Assembly (NCBI GenBank): GCA_910585715.1
Contig: CAJUEX010000039.1
Location: 1-32,563, forward strand
Origin: an uncultured Lachnospiraceae bacterium
Lineage (GTDB): Bacteria > Bacillota > Clostridia > Lachnospirales > Lachnospiraceae
Direction: 5' to 3'
DNA: 32,563 nucleotides
In this document: in pieces, positions 16,382 to 23,988 of the stretch
Layout of the letters: each line of letters begins with the position of its first letter
Numbering within the stretch: the stretch's first letter is position 1
Program-made: the position numbers and the translations under genes
Notes under the pieces: model-generated
Told to the model about the DNA's origin: nothing
What the model saw: only the letters and a program-made list of their open reading frames with translations
Database searches by the model: none

Positions 16382-16427
16382 AGCTGGCATTATATATACT
16401 TCGATGAAGTGCATAGTGCCAGCTTTT
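16382..16427 (+). terminator. Rho-independent terminator after the XRE gene
   Basis: AGCTGGCA pairs with TGCCAGCT and the stem continues through TTAT/ATAG. A second inner stem ACTTC/GAAGT closes a 3-nt loop. TTTT and a T-rich tract follow at 16424-16442. It separates the forward AT-rich patch from the converging lipoprotein gene on the minus strand. Confidence 0.75.
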
Positions 16428-16517
16428 ATGCTTTTATCTTTCTGTATTTGTAATACGGCATATTTCACAAAATGTTTCTTTTATAAAATCAGCAAAAATC
16501 GATATATTATTTTATTT

Positions 16518-17090
16518 CTACAATTGTCTGCCTGACGGCGGGCGGTCTGCCCCGTATCCAAAGCTGATTACATAGCTTTGCCCGTATTCCTCATAGGCAT
16601 TCAGATAATCCTCTTCCGAAATGGTTTCTTCCACTCCGTCCTTCAGCCGACGGTAAAAAACCTCATCATTCTCACTATATACAGCTTCATACTGTTCCTT
16701 CAGCAATAGCTCATGTTCGGAAGTATCTATTACATAAATTTCCAGACTGTGTTCCGAGGCAGTATAAATGCATTTGTCCCCGTAAGTAATTGGAAATGCG
16801 GTGCCCATGCTTTCGATTCTGCCAAGATTATATGCTTTTCCATCCATTGCATAATAAATATTGCAATAAAGCGCCGCATTATGTGCAAAACCGTCATCAA
16901 AAGTGGAATCTGTCGTAAATAGAACATCATTTTTTTCTCCGATATCCTCCAGCGCAAACTGTTCTTCATCACCAAGTCCGGCAATAATTTCCCCGTAATA
17001 ATGACTGTTTTCTTCGCTTTTGCTTTGTCCGCACCCTGTAAACAGCAAAGAGAGCATGACTATGATAAATAATATTCTGTTCTGTTTCAT
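16518..17090 (-). CDS. Predicted lipoprotein of unknown function
   Basis: The 190-residue protein starts with a lipoprotein signal (MKQNRILFIIVMLSLLFTGC, lipidated Cys20) followed by a Ser/Glu linker. The mature part (YYGEIIAGLGDEEQFALEDIG, then strands around FPITYGDKCIYTAS and EIYVIDTSEHELLL) looks like a small beta-rich extracytoplasmic domain I do not recognise. The ATG at 17090 has GGAGG (complement of 17100-17104) 9 nt upstream; a longer frame reaching 17300 would lose the signal peptide and overlap the regulator gene. It is 19 nt downstream of the membrane-tethered XRE regulator, so the two form an operon and may act together as a surface sensor with its regulator. Confidence 0.8.
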   Translation of the reverse strand: MKQNRILFIIVMLSLLFTGCGQSKSEENSHYYGEIIAGLGDEEQFALEDIGEKNDVLFTTDSTFDDGFAHNAALYCNIYYAMDGKAYNLGRIESMGTAFPITYGDKCIYTASEHSLEIYVIDTSEHELLLKEQYEAVYSENDEVFYRRLKDGVEETISEEDYLNAYEEYGQSYVISFGYGADRPPSGRQL

Positions 17091-17109
17091 GTCCCATATC
17101 CTCCTTTGT

Positions 17110-17622
17110 TTAGTCTTTTCTGCTTTTGACAAAATAGCAGATACATAAAATAGTCCCCGCAGCGCCTGCAAATAATGCAGGCAGCCGCAGTCTGAAATAA
17201 TTAATCGGCGCCGCCGCATATTGCCCTGTGGCAATGTATCTGTAGAGGATATAGCCCATACTGGATGTGGTGCTTTCCAGTGCAGCCACGAAAGCGGCAA
17301 TCATTATGCTGACTGCCAGAAAAAGTATGCCGCTTGTCAACAGCAGATTCATCCTCCGGTTGTGCAGATTAATCCGGGCCAGGTCCTCCAATGTAATTTG
17401 TATTTTTTGTTCCTTCACTTTTGCCTCCTCCTTATACAATAATTCGTCCAGAGAAATTTGAAACAGTGTAGAAATTTTCACCACACTTTCAATATCCGGC
17501 GTGCTGGTGCCGTTTTCCCATTTGGACAGCGCCTGTCTGGATACATTTAGCTTTTCCGCAAGCTGTTCCTGTGTCATGCCGGAAAGCTTTCTTAATTGTT
17601 TGATTTTCTTTCCTAATTGCAT
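17110..17622 (-). CDS. XRE-family regulator with C-terminal membrane segments
   Basis: The 170-residue protein has a Cro/CI helix-turn-helix (MTQEQLAEKLNVSRQALSKW, residues 16-35) and a charged linker of about 30 residues. Two hydrophobic spans follow (LLLTSGILFLAVSIMIAAFVAA and LPALFAGAAGTILCICYFV) with an extracytoplasmic loop of about 30 residues between them. It would be a membrane-bound DNA-binding regulator. Its ribosome-binding site (complement of CTCCTTT, 17631-17637) is 8 nt upstream. It is co-directional with the lipoprotein gene 19 nt downstream. The design parallels the regulator at 15843. Confidence 0.88.
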   Translation of the reverse strand: MQLGKKIKQLRKLSGMTQEQLAEKLNVSRQALSKWENGTSTPDIESVVKISTLFQISLDELLYKEEAKVKEQKIQITLEDLARINLHNRRMNLLLTSGILFLAVSIMIAAFVAALESTTSSMGYILYRYIATGQYAAAPINYFRLRLPALFAGAAGTILCICYFVKSRKD

Positions 17623-17749
17623 TTTTTATTCTCCTTTCGTGCCTTAATTATATGGCGGGACGGTTTAAAAAAGAAAGCAACAATGTGCTACATTTGCGCT
17701 ACGACTGTTTACAAAGCCGAGGATTGGCAGGTTGGAAACGGATATTGCA
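17623..17749 (-). promoter_or_regulatory. Promoter region of the XRE-lipoprotein operon
   Basis: On the minus strand a perfect TATAAT (complement of 17647-17652) lies about 25 nt before the XRE start codon, with no good -35 at standard distance. Upstream, GCTAC occurs twice (17687-17691 and 17698-17702), 11 nt apart, about one helical turn. That would suit a dimeric regulator such as the XRE protein acting on itself. Confidence 0.4.
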
Positions 17750-18697
17750 TTATTCCCAGCTTCCTTTGCATGTTACGCCTGATTCTCTGGCAAGAAATTC
17801 CAGGTTTTCTGTTTCAATGTTAGCCAGCTTTATGGAAAGACCTGCCTTTAAGGATTCTGCCTGTACCGGTTTTGTCAGGCCCACAATAGGAATCACCTGC
17901 TTGGAAGCAGCCCATGCAATTGAAATCTGAGAAACATCCGTGTTATATTTTTTTGCAAGGTCCTTTTCATAGTCAAGCAGCTTTTGTATTTTACGAAATT
18001 TTCTTTTTCCAAATAACAGACTGCGCATGGACAAGGCGGGAAAAGGATTGTCCGCATCGTATTTTCCCGACAGGGCACCCTGCTCCAGTACCATATATCC
18101 GAAAAACAAAAGATTTTCTTTTATGCAATATGCAAGAATTTCTTTCTGTCTGTCCATGGACAGCAGGCTGAAGTGGTTCTGTACCGCTGCAAGCTTCAGG
18201 CGGTTTTCCGCCAGGATTTTTTGAGCCCCTTTTATTTGGGCGATATTACAATTGGATAGTCCTATCTGTTTGATGGTTCCGGATTTTAAGAAAGGAATCA
18301 TTTCCGAAATATTTTCCCGTAATGCATATGGTTTGTGCAGCCAGTACAAATCTATGGAATCTATTCCCAGCCGTTTCAGGCTTTCATTTATGGAAACAGT
18401 AACGGCTCCTTTTTTGTATTTTTTGGAAGGCAAATGTTTGGTGGAAATAAGGATGTCCCTGCTGTTGTGTCTGGCAATGCACTGGCCTAATATTTTTTCG
18501 GCATTCCCCATACCATAGACCTCTGCAGTGTCCCAAAAGGTAAAGCCTGCCTCATATGCGGCAGAAAAGGTTTCTGTTAATTGTTCCTGACTATAGGTTT
18601 TTCCAAAAATCATTTTTGAACCGTTGACTCCTTTGCCCCATGCCCATGTTCCTATCATACAGGCTGGAATTGTTTTTTCGTTTAATGTTTTATTCAT
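17750..18697 (-). CDS. Aldo/keto reductase
   Basis: The 315-residue TIM-barrel oxidoreductase carries the full catalytic tetrad: Asp56 and Tyr61 in FWDTAEVYG, Lys87 in ISTKH and His121 in YWLHKP. The NADPH-binding end is seen in IPIVGLTKPVQAESLKAG. It reduces carbonyl compounds; the physiological substrate cannot be read from the sequence. Its start overlaps the end of the Crp/Fnr gene by 8 nt, so the two are translationally coupled. Confidence 0.92.
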   Translation of the reverse strand: MNKTLNEKTIPACMIGTWAWGKGVNGSKMIFGKTYSQEQLTETFSAAYEAGFTFWDTAEVYGMGNAEKILGQCIARHNSRDILISTKHLPSKKYKKGAVTVSINESLKRLGIDSIDLYWLHKPYALRENISEMIPFLKSGTIKQIGLSNCNIAQIKGAQKILAENRLKLAAVQNHFSLLSMDRQKEILAYCIKENLLFFGYMVLEQGALSGKYDADNPFPALSMRSLLFGKRKFRKIQKLLDYEKDLAKKYNTDVSQISIAWAASKQVIPIVGLTKPVQAESLKAGLSIKLANIETENLEFLARESGVTCKGSWE

Positions 18698-19295
18698 GGT
18701 TATCTCCTTTCAATGCTCTTTTGATTCGGCTGAGGGTTTCCGGCGTGATTCCCAGATAGGTAGAAATGTACGTCTGTTTCACCCGATTTACCAATTCCGG
18801 ATAATCCCGTTCAAATTGCAGATAGCGCTCTGTTGCATTGTTCATAAGAAAATCGTTTTCACGACGTATCTTATATCTTATTCCGGATTCCAATGTGGAA
18901 ATATAAAGCTCCTTAAGGCGCTCATTTTCTTTTATCAGTTTTTTCAGCAGTCTGATATCAAAAAGTAAAACAGTGCTGTCTTCAATTGCTTCATAGGCGC
19001 AAATGCTTTTTTCATAGCCAATGAGGCCTTCATCCATAAAAAGAAAATATTCTTTGTGGAAATACCTGGTGATTTCATTTCCCGCTCTGTCAAGATAGTA
19101 GCTTCGTACCATGCCATTGTATACAAGTCCTATGGAGGAAAGAGGTACTGCCATGTCTGAAATAATACTTCCTTTTTGGTAACTGCGTATTTGGGAAATG
19201 GCGAGAAGGCTGTCAATATCATCTGCATTCAGCTTTACATCCAATAATTTACTGGCTGCGCTGTATAATTTTTGTCTGATAAATTCCTGTTGCAT
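18690..19295 (-). CDS. Crp/Fnr-family transcriptional regulator
   Basis: The 201-residue protein has a cyclic-nucleotide-binding beta-barrel (about 25-120; SYQKGSIISDMAVPLSSIGLV) and a dimerisation helix. The C-terminal DNA-binding region includes YISTYLGITPETLSRIKRAL. No Cys cluster for an iron-sulfur centre is present at the N-terminus, so it is not a classical Fnr oxygen sensor. It sits first in a two-gene minus-strand unit with the aldo/keto reductase and probably regulates it. AGGAG lies upstream of the ATG. Confidence 0.9.
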   Translation of the reverse strand: MQQEFIRQKLYSAASKLLDVKLNADDIDSLLAISQIRSYQKGSIISDMAVPLSSIGLVYNGMVRSYYLDRAGNEITRYFHKEYFLFMDEGLIGYEKSICAYEAIEDSTVLLFDIRLLKKLIKENERLKELYISTLESGIRYKIRRENDFLMNNATERYLQFERDYPELVNRVKQTYISTYLGITPETLSRIKRALKGDNHE

Positions 19296-19370
19296 ATTAT
19301 ACTCCTGTTTTTTTACGGTTATAAAATAAAAAATACCATATTTCTGTATTCTTTTCCTTGATAATTGTTA

Positions 19371-19416
19371 AGAAGCTGTAACAGTTCAGCCAGTAAATCT
19401 GTTGTCTAAACTGTTA
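19371..19416. repeat. Hairpin motif containing CTGTAACAGTTCAGCC, copy 1
   Basis: TAACAGTT (19379-19386) pairs with AACTGTTA (19409-19416) across a 22-nt loop. The left arm region is very similar to 20440-20465: both read CTG-Y-AA-Y-AGTTCAGCC. It lies in the spacer between the Crp/Fnr start and the alarmone synthetase. It may belong to a dispersed extragenic repeat. Alternatively ACAGTTCAG fits the published LytTR half-site pattern. Confidence 0.45.
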
Positions 19417-19588
19417 TAAAAAGCTCGTTTGAAAACATGGTTTTAATAGTAATTATAGCAGGACATGGCATAATGGGGTACTCTTAATGGAAATGCCTGA
19501 AAACAGGAATAAGATGAATGAATGCCTGAAAAATATCTTAAAAATCAATGAAAAATTTTTAAGCCATTTTTCATGAATTATACACAAT

Positions 19589-19617
19589 TTGTACAAAAAT
19601 ATTTTGTAAGGTAATAT
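19589..19617 (+). promoter_or_regulatory. Promoter of the alarmone synthetase gene
   Basis: TTGTAC (19589-19594), a 17-bp spacer and TAATAT (19612-19617) form a reasonable sigma-A promoter 80 nt upstream of the start codon. Apart from this and the hairpin motif, I see no gene in the 400-nt spacer 19296-19697. Confidence 0.5.
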
Positions 19618-19697
19618 GAAATGGGGAAATTCCGTAAGAGGTATGGAAAAAATTGGAATACAGGTACATTTCATGTATCGGGAAGGTGTAAAAAGCA

Positions 19698-20315
19698 ATG
19701 GAAATCACAGACAATATGACCGAGGAAGAATACAGCAGCCTGATTATCCCTTATCAGGATGCCATGGCAAATTTAATGACAAGATTGGAAACATTAAATA
19801 ATGATTACCGGTTAAAATATAAAAATTATCCGATTCACTATATCCACAAGAGAATTAAAAAGAAAAAAAGCATAGAAGATAAGCTCAGGAAGCGCCACAT
19901 CAAGGTAAGTGCAGAGGAGGCAAGGGAATCCCTGACAGACATTGCGGGGGTACGGATTATCTGTTATTTTGTGGACGATATTTACGGGGTGCTTTCCTTA
20001 ATCAAGCGGCAGTCGGATATATTAGTGCTAAAGGAAAAGGACTACATCAAGAATTCCAAGAAAAACGGATACCGGAGTTATCATCTGGTCATAGGCATTC
20101 CTGTTTATCATACGGACGGCATGGAGTATTATCCGGTGGAAATACAGTTAAGGACGCTGCAGATGGAGCTCTGGGCCAGCATGGAGCACAGAATCTGCTA
20201 TAAGAGCGACAGGAACGTGGAGCGGGATGCGGAAATTTTCTTAGGCTTTGCCCGGCAATTGGAGGATATGGAAAACATCCTGCACAGGATGGAGAAAAAT
20301 CTGGAGGTGGAGTAA
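19698..20315 (+). CDS. Small alarmone synthetase, RelQ/YjbM type (GTP pyrophosphokinase)
   Basis: The 205-residue protein is a stand-alone RelA/SpoT synthetase domain without the HD hydrolase or C-terminal regulatory parts. Diagnostic blocks are DIAGVRIICYF (81-91), KKNGYRSYHLVI (121-132), and VEIQLRT (147-153) with the catalytic Glu and Gln. Such enzymes make (p)ppGpp or pGpp from GTP or GDP and ATP during cell-wall or other stress. GGAAGG precedes the ATG. It is monocistronic, with a likely promoter upstream and a strong terminator at 20385. RelQ and RelP types are hard to separate by eye, so I leave the symbol blank. Confidence 0.93.
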   Translation: MEITDNMTEEEYSSLIIPYQDAMANLMTRLETLNNDYRLKYKNYPIHYIHKRIKKKKSIEDKLRKRHIKVSAEEARESLTDIAGVRIICYFVDDIYGVLSLIKRQSDILVLKEKDYIKNSKKNGYRSYHLVIGIPVYHTDGMEYYPVEIQLRTLQMELWASMEHRICYKSDRNVERDAEIFLGFARQLEDMENILHRMEKNLEVE

Positions 20316-20384
20316 GGGAATCAGTTTTGTGTCAGTGTGTCAGAATATAATAAAATAAATGAAAGCAGGCTCATAAACATACAG

Positions 20385-20435
20385 AGGCATTGTTTCATAG
20401 ATGAATTGTCATTTATGAAACGGTGCCTTATTTTA
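20385..20435 (+). terminator. Rho-independent terminator after the alarmone synthetase gene
   Basis: An 18-bp stem (AGGCATTGTTTCATA... pairing with ...TATGAAACGGTGCCT, two G-T pairs) encloses an 8-nt loop and is followed by TATTTTAT. It starts 70 nt after the stop codon. Confidence 0.75.
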
Positions 20436-20743
20436 TGCTGGAAACTGCAATAGTTCAGCCGGCAGTTTTCTCATAGCCATGGGTTCTTCCACAGGCAGCA
20501 GGACGGGCATTTGTCAGAAAATGATTTCTTAAGGAATCCTTATAGAAATGCCGGCAATCAGCCAGGGATTTTCCAGCCTGGCATTGTTGCGGACTTATCA
20601 GAGCGGGAGCAGGACGACATAGAAACATGACAGTATTTTTTCGCATCTTACCACGTTTCCTTTGCAACATACCGGAACACCTGTTGAAAATATCCCTGTT
20701 TTTCCCTATCCTTTTCACATAATGAAGCAAGGGAGGAAGCTTT
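20436..20743. other. Unexplained spacer with hairpin motif copy 2 and no convincing gene
   Basis: Of about 310 nt, the first 30 contain the second copy of the CTG-Y-AA-Y-AGTTCAGCC motif (20440-20465), here as a small hairpin with AAACTGC/GCAGTTT arms. A minus-strand frame of 100 codons covers 20455-20757, but it overlaps the next gene's start, has no good ribosome-binding site and is not recognisable. Near the end, TTGAAA (20684-20689), 17 bp, TATCCT (20707-20712) could be the promoter of the ABC operon. Confidence 0.4.
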
Positions 20744-21691
20744 ATGGAAAACATCATAGAAGTACACCATTTGAAAAAGAATTACGGACAAATAAAAGCG
20801 GTGGATGATATCAGCTTTTCTGTACAAAAAGGTGAGCTGTTCGGGTTTTTGGGAATTAACGGGGCAGGGAAATCCACTACAATCAACATGCTGTGCACCT
20901 TGTTGAAGCCTTCGGAAGGAGAAGCAAGGGTATGCGGCTGTTCCATTTTAAAAGAGCCGGAGGAAATCAGGAAGCGAATAGGAATCGTTTACCAGAACAA
21001 CTGTCTGGATGACAGGCTTACCATAAAGGAGAATCTTATGGTAAGGGGAAGCCTTTATGGATTAAGCGGCAGAAAAATAAAGGAAAGAATACAGCAGGTA
21101 ACAGAGGAGCTTTCCTTAAAGGAGCTTTTGGGCAGGCCATTTGGAAAATTATCGGGAGGGCAGAAGCGGAAATGCGAAATTGCAAGAGCCTTGTTGAATA
21201 CACCTGAAATCCTGTTTCTGGATGAGCCCACCACGGGTCTGGATCCGGCAACCAGGAAAAGTGTATGGGAAACTATAGGGCGGCTGCAAACGGACAGGGA
21301 CATGACAGTGTTTCTGACCACTCATTATATGGAGGAGGCGGCAAAGGCAGCTCATATTGCCATATTGGATAAAGGCAGGCTAAAGGAATATGGAACGCCC
21401 TTTTCCCTGAAAGAAGATTTTGCAAAGGACAGACTTATTCTAATGCCCAAGGCGGAAAAGGAAGAAAGCATATGCCGCTATCTGAAGGAAAACGGCAAAA
21501 GCTTTGAGAAAAAAGAAGAACGTTTTGTGATTCCTTTAAAAGAAACTCTGGAGGCGGTTAACCTGCTAAAAGAAGCAGCCGGATGGATAGAAGGTTTTGA
21601 AGTGGTTCAGGGCACTTTGGATGATGTGTTTTTAAATATAACAGACAGAGACAGAAAAGAAGTAATGGAGGTATCAGATGAAAACAATTAG
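20744..21691 (+). CDS. ABC-2 exporter ATP-binding protein (DrrA/CcmA-like)
   Basis: The 315-residue ATPase has Walker A GINGAGKST (37-45), Q-loop VYQN, signature LSGGQ, Walker B ILFLDEPTTGLDP and the H-loop TTH. The roughly 80-residue C-terminal extension (LILMPKAEKEE... to TLDDVFLNITDRD) is typical of drug-exporter ATPases of the DrrA group. It powers the permease encoded next, with which it overlaps by 14 nt. GGGAGG lies 7 nt before the ATG. Substrate unknown; drugs, peptides or polysaccharides are possible. Confidence 0.93.
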   Translation: MENIIEVHHLKKNYGQIKAVDDISFSVQKGELFGFLGINGAGKSTTINMLCTLLKPSEGEARVCGCSILKEPEEIRKRIGIVYQNNCLDDRLTIKENLMVRGSLYGLSGRKIKERIQQVTEELSLKELLGRPFGKLSGGQKRKCEIARALLNTPEILFLDEPTTGLDPATRKSVWETIGRLQTDRDMTVFLTTHYMEEAAKAAHIAILDKGRLKEYGTPFSLKEDFAKDRLILMPKAEKEESICRYLKENGKSFEKKEERFVIPLKETLEAVNLLKEAAGWIEGFEVVQGTLDDVFLNITDRDRKEVMEVSDENN

Positions 21692-22598
21692 ACAATTGGT
21701 AAAGAGAAACAGCCTTTTATATGTAAGAGATAAATCAGCCGTATTTTTTTCCATGCTCTCCATGCTGGTAGTATTGGGGCTTATGGTAGTGTTTCTCGGG
21801 AATATGAACCGGGACAATGTGGTTTCCCTTTTAGCGGAATATGGAGGCAGCAGGGATACAGAGGCAGACCTTGAAAATGCGGAGCATTTAATTGAAATGT
21901 GGACCATAGCCGGAATTTTAGTAGTAAATGCTGTTATGGTAACCTTGACGGTAATCGGCATAAGGATTCAGGATGAAGAAAAGAAAAGGCTCCAAAGCTT
22001 TTATGGCTCACCGGTAAAGCCTGTGAAAATCGCCCTTGGATATATTTTTTCCGCCCTGCTTATCGGAACCGTTATGTGTATACTGACTTTGGCAGCAGCA
22101 GAGGCTTATATTGCCGCAAGGGGCGGGAGCCTTTTAAATCCGGAAGAGACCCTGCAGGTAGCAGGCCTGATTGTCCTGAATGTATTTTTATATTCCTGTA
22201 CCCTGTTTTTTGTAAGCATGTTCGTGCACAGCAACAGCGCCTGGAGCGGTTTTGGTACGGTAATCGGCACACTGGCAGGCTTTGTGGGGGGAATCTATCT
22301 CCCTATGGGATTTTTGCCGGAAAAAGTGCAGATGGTGCTGAAGGCTCTTCCGGTGCTCCATGGAAGCGCCATGCTGAGGGAAATTTTTACGAAAAAAGCC
22401 ATGGAAGTAACCTTTCGGGGGATGCCTGAGAAAGTGGCGGAGGAATATAAGGCTTATATGGGCATTACGGTGGAAGCAGGGGGAAAAGTTCTCGGCGGTG
22501 AAATACAGATGGCTTTTTTGCTGGGATTTGCTATAATAATGATAATTGCTTCCGTAATTGCATGGAAAGCTTTTGATGGAAGAAGAAAAAGGATATGA
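21678..22598 (+). CDS. ABC-2 type permease
   Basis: The 306-residue protein has six hydrophobic segments in the ABC-2 pattern. An N-terminal helix lies near AVFFSMLSMLVVLGLMVVF, then a roughly 50-residue extracytoplasmic part with an acidic stretch, and four closely spaced helices (IALGYIFSALLIGTVMCIL, LIVLNVFLYSCTLFFVSMF, FGTVIGTLAGFVGGIYLPMG and others). A C-terminal helix follows. The motif GIYLPMGFLPE is characteristic of this permease group. GGAGG at 21667-21671 is 6 nt before the ATG inside the ATPase gene, so translation is coupled. Confidence 0.92.
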   Translation: MKTIRQLVKRNSLLYVRDKSAVFFSMLSMLVVLGLMVVFLGNMNRDNVVSLLAEYGGSRDTEADLENAEHLIEMWTIAGILVVNAVMVTLTVIGIRIQDEEKKRLQSFYGSPVKPVKIALGYIFSALLIGTVMCILTLAAAEAYIAARGGSLLNPEETLQVAGLIVLNVFLYSCTLFFVSMFVHSNSAWSGFGTVIGTLAGFVGGIYLPMGFLPEKVQMVLKALPVLHGSAMLREIFTKKAMEVTFRGMPEKVAEEYKAYMGITVEAGGKVLGGEIQMAFLLGFAIIMIIASVIAWKAFDGRRKRI

Positions 22599-22605
22599 AA
22601 ATAGT

Positions 22606-23043
22606 ATGAAAATAACCATAGAAGATATAGGACCGGGAGAAGAGGATGAAATCATTATCCGCTGCAGGAATCTGGACAGTCATTTCCTGGAGCTTATTTA
22701 TGGACTGAAAATGAAAACAAGGAAAATAAGCGGAAGCAGAAACGGAAATATTTCCATGATTTCCCCTAAGGATATTTATTACTTTGAAGCAGTGGACAAC
22801 AAGGTATTTTTGTATTGCAGCAAGGAAGTGTATGAAACAAGGATGAAGCTGTATGAAATAGAAAAGGAATTTGAAGGAACGGATTTTTTCCGTGCCTCCA
22901 AATCGGTGATTTTAAACAGCTCTAAAATAAAGAGCCTGACGTCCGCTTTTAACGGGCGCTTTGAGGCGACTCTGCTTAACGGGGAAAAGGTAATGATTTC
23001 CAGACAATACGTAAGCGTTTTAAAAACCAGGCTGGGATTATAA
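22606..23043 (+). CDS. LytTR DNA-binding domain regulator
   Basis: The 145-residue protein is almost entirely a LytTR domain (about 45-145: GNISMISPKDIYYFEAVDNKVFLY... FFRASKSVILNSSKI... GEKVMISRQYVSVLK). It has no response-regulator receiver domain, only a short N-terminal part beginning MKITIEDIGPGEED. LytTR domains bind direct repeats in promoters. I chose the ATG at 22606 (7 nt after the permease stop) as the family's usual N-terminus; AAAGGA lies 12 nt upstream. An in-frame ATG at 22576 overlaps the permease. It likely controls its own transporter operon together with the DUF3021 protein downstream. Confidence 0.9.
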   Translation: MKITIEDIGPGEEDEIIIRCRNLDSHFLELIYGLKMKTRKISGSRNGNISMISPKDIYYFEAVDNKVFLYCSKEVYETRMKLYEIEKEFEGTDFFRASKSVILNSSKIKSLTSAFNGRFEATLLNGEKVMISRQYVSVLKTRLGL

Positions 23044-23056
23044 AAAGGAGAACGGA

Positions 23057-23509
23057 ATGAAGAGGATAAAACAGATTTTACTTACATTTTCATTTGTTAC
23101 CACGGGAATTTTGGTGGTGACTGCCATATATATGGGCATTTTCTGGCCGGGGGCAAGTGTTACCCAGGAGCTGTTATGGCAGATTTTAGGCTTATCTGTC
23201 CTTTGCTGCCTCGGCAATTTTATCTGGCCGGAAAAAGAAGTGTCAAAGAGAGGATTTCTTGTTAGAATGCTTCTTCACTATATCTATATCAACATCTGCG
23301 TGCTGGGATGGGGAATAAGATTCCAGTGGTTTTCATGGCGCAGTCTGAATCAGCTGCTTGTTATGTGTGCTGCGATTTTTCTTGTTTTTCTGGCAGTGTC
23401 CACTGCAGTGTTTGCCACGGACAAGAAGCTTGAGAAGGAGATGAATGAAAGGCTTTTGCAGCTTCGCAGCGGCGAGCCGGATGAAAATGAGCCTGAGGGC
23501 TTTATGTAG
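23057..23509 (+). CDS. DUF3021 family membrane protein
   Basis: The 150-residue protein has four predicted membrane helices (starting ILLTFSFVTTGILVVTAIY and ending LVMCAAIFLVFLAVSTAVF) and a charged C-terminal tail. This size and layout, 13 nt downstream of a LytTR gene, match DUF3021 proteins, which in Firmicutes are routinely paired with stand-alone LytTR regulators. By analogy with the LytTR regulatory systems of streptococci, it may hold the regulator at the membrane and restrain it. AAAGGAG lies before the ATG. Confidence 0.85.
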   Translation: MKRIKQILLTFSFVTTGILVVTAIYMGIFWPGASVTQELLWQILGLSVLCCLGNFIWPEKEVSKRGFLVRMLLHYIYINICVLGWGIRFQWFSWRSLNQLLVMCAAIFLVFLAVSTAVFATDKKLEKEMNERLLQLRSGEPDENEPEGFM

Positions 23510-23570
23510 TGAAATAATATATGGTAGTTCTCGTTTTTTATGCTGATATTAACGGAAGGAAGATGGTGAT

Positions 23571-23795
23571 ATGGATATTACAGATTCACCGATTCAGTTG
23601 AACCATATGTATAACAGGAAGAGTAACAGGAAGAGTAATACATATGCGGAGCATAAGATATTCCCATATGTTATAATAAAAAATTTGCGTATGGATTTAA
23701 TGGATAAGGTAAGAAATCTTGCAAAGAGTAAAAATCCGGAACATCCCTGGCTGAAAATGTCTGATGAGGAAATATTGAAATGTGCAGGAATATAG
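23571..23795 (+). pseudogene. Relic of an AlbA_2 (Schlafen-like) ATP-binding protein gene
   Basis: This 74-codon frame ends with FPYVIIKNLRMDLMDKVRNL and HPWLKMSDEEILKCAGI. They resemble an internal segment of AlbA_2-domain DNA-binding/ATPase proteins, where PHPWLxMSDEELLKSAGLY is followed by hundreds more residues. Here the frame stops right after AGI, and the start (MDITDSPIQLNHMYNRKSN) is short. A 12-bp tandem duplication (23613-23636, encoding RKSN twice) lies near the front. A site like GGAAGG precedes the ATG, so a peptide could be made, but a truncated remnant is the better reading. It sits at the left edge of the defence island. Confidence 0.5.
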
Positions 23796-23872
23796 GAAAG
23801 AGTCTTGATGAGACAAAGATATCGAATAAAATAAAATTTGAAATTTATGGAAATCAAAAATATACTTTGTTA

Positions 23873-23881
23873 TGATATAAA
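23873..23881 (+). promoter_or_regulatory. Extended -10 promoter upstream of the DUF1016 pseudogene
   Basis: TG, one base, TATAAA (23876-23881) lies 107 nt before the start codon at 23989, in a strongly AT-rich spacer. With the downstream gene broken and no terminator between, this promoter could now drive the Wadjet operon. Confidence 0.4.
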
Positions 23882-23988
23882 TTGAGTAGACGCTGTCTGC
23901 CGGATTTATATCCGTAGGAAAAATAGTCGAATTTTGAATCTTTTATCAAGGAGGCTGTAGGGGAGTGGCGAAAAGGAGTTGAGTGATT

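Noticed and set aside
20455..20757. 100-codon minus-strand frame in the spacer before the ABC-2 operon
   Set aside because: No ribosome-binding site, overlaps the start of a certain gene and has low-complexity Cys/Arg/Pro composition; not recognisable as a protein family.
22188..22655. 155-codon minus-strand frame opposite the permease gene
   Set aside because: Antisense to a well-supported permease; Phe/His/Ser-rich composition is typical of a shadow frame.
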